From Stenopsyche tienmushanensis (Eukaryota; Arthropoda; Insecta; Trichoptera; Stenopsychidae), in NCBI GenBank assembly GCA_008973525.1, contig WACJ01000078.1:496001-560000 (forward strand): 64,000 bases of DNA, in the 5' to 3' direction; not shown here. Below: more notes on the stretch, generated by a model that worked only from the letters and a program-made list of their open reading frames with translations, was not told the DNA's origin and made no database searches. Positions within the stretch are counted from its first letter, which is position 1.

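Overview
This is a eukaryotic, AT-rich window, most likely from an arthropod and probably an insect. The evidence is GT/AG introns with pyrimidine tracts, and a mobile-element mix of Jockey- and R1-type LINEs, mariner, pogo/Tigger, piggyBac and many hAT families. I see no bacterial operons, rRNA, tRNA or CRISPR, and I cannot name the species.

One host gene runs through the window on the + strand. It is a long ankyrin-repeat protein whose 16 complete exons lie between 8058 and 61077, with a likely 17th starting at 63983, so it continues beyond the right edge. The spliced exons give 770 codons without a stop, and every intron phase matches. Introns fall into two classes: five of 72-99 bases, and the rest of 1.2-12.6 kb. 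The long ones hold nearly all the mobile DNA. Positions 1-8057, upstream of the presumed start codon, hold only transposon debris.

The rest is a layered transposon graveyard with some very young insertions. Many elements have exact target-site duplications (TSDs). hAT elements with 8-bp TSDs lie at 13177-14650 and 44096-45585 (near-identical, CAGTGKTTCC ends), 61821-62025 (a MITE of the same family), 19987-22364 and 45641-47499 (near-identical, BED-finger transposase), 24977-26013, 27685-28695, 33571-34597 and 57814-58655, plus a CAGCGGTTCTTAAAC-ended MITE family at 27931, 35789 and 60233. Elements with TA-type sites (Tigger/pogo-like) lie at 7319, 15096, 16595, 35880, 40971 and 42174. Elements with TTAA sites (piggyBac-like) lie at 11073 and 20654. 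Several insertions can be confirmed because the uninterrupted target survives in a second copy in the same window.

Other regions: degraded ZBED5-like and KIAA1586-like hAT transposases (28965-32931), an element with 250-bp terminal inverted repeats (34790-35543), a Jockey-like LINE (49122-51770), R1-like LINE pieces (11820-12270 and 38900-39620), a mariner killed by two hAT insertions (43760-47740), and a solo LTR inside a MITE (41077-41535).

The most unusual object is at 54190-57594. It is a GC-rich LTR retroelement with one intact 507-codon gag-like ORF that carries a 72-bp in-frame tandem repeat. It has a 3' LTR, but no protease, reverse transcriptase or integrase, and no visible 5' LTR. 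It sits between two inverted copies of a composite transposon.
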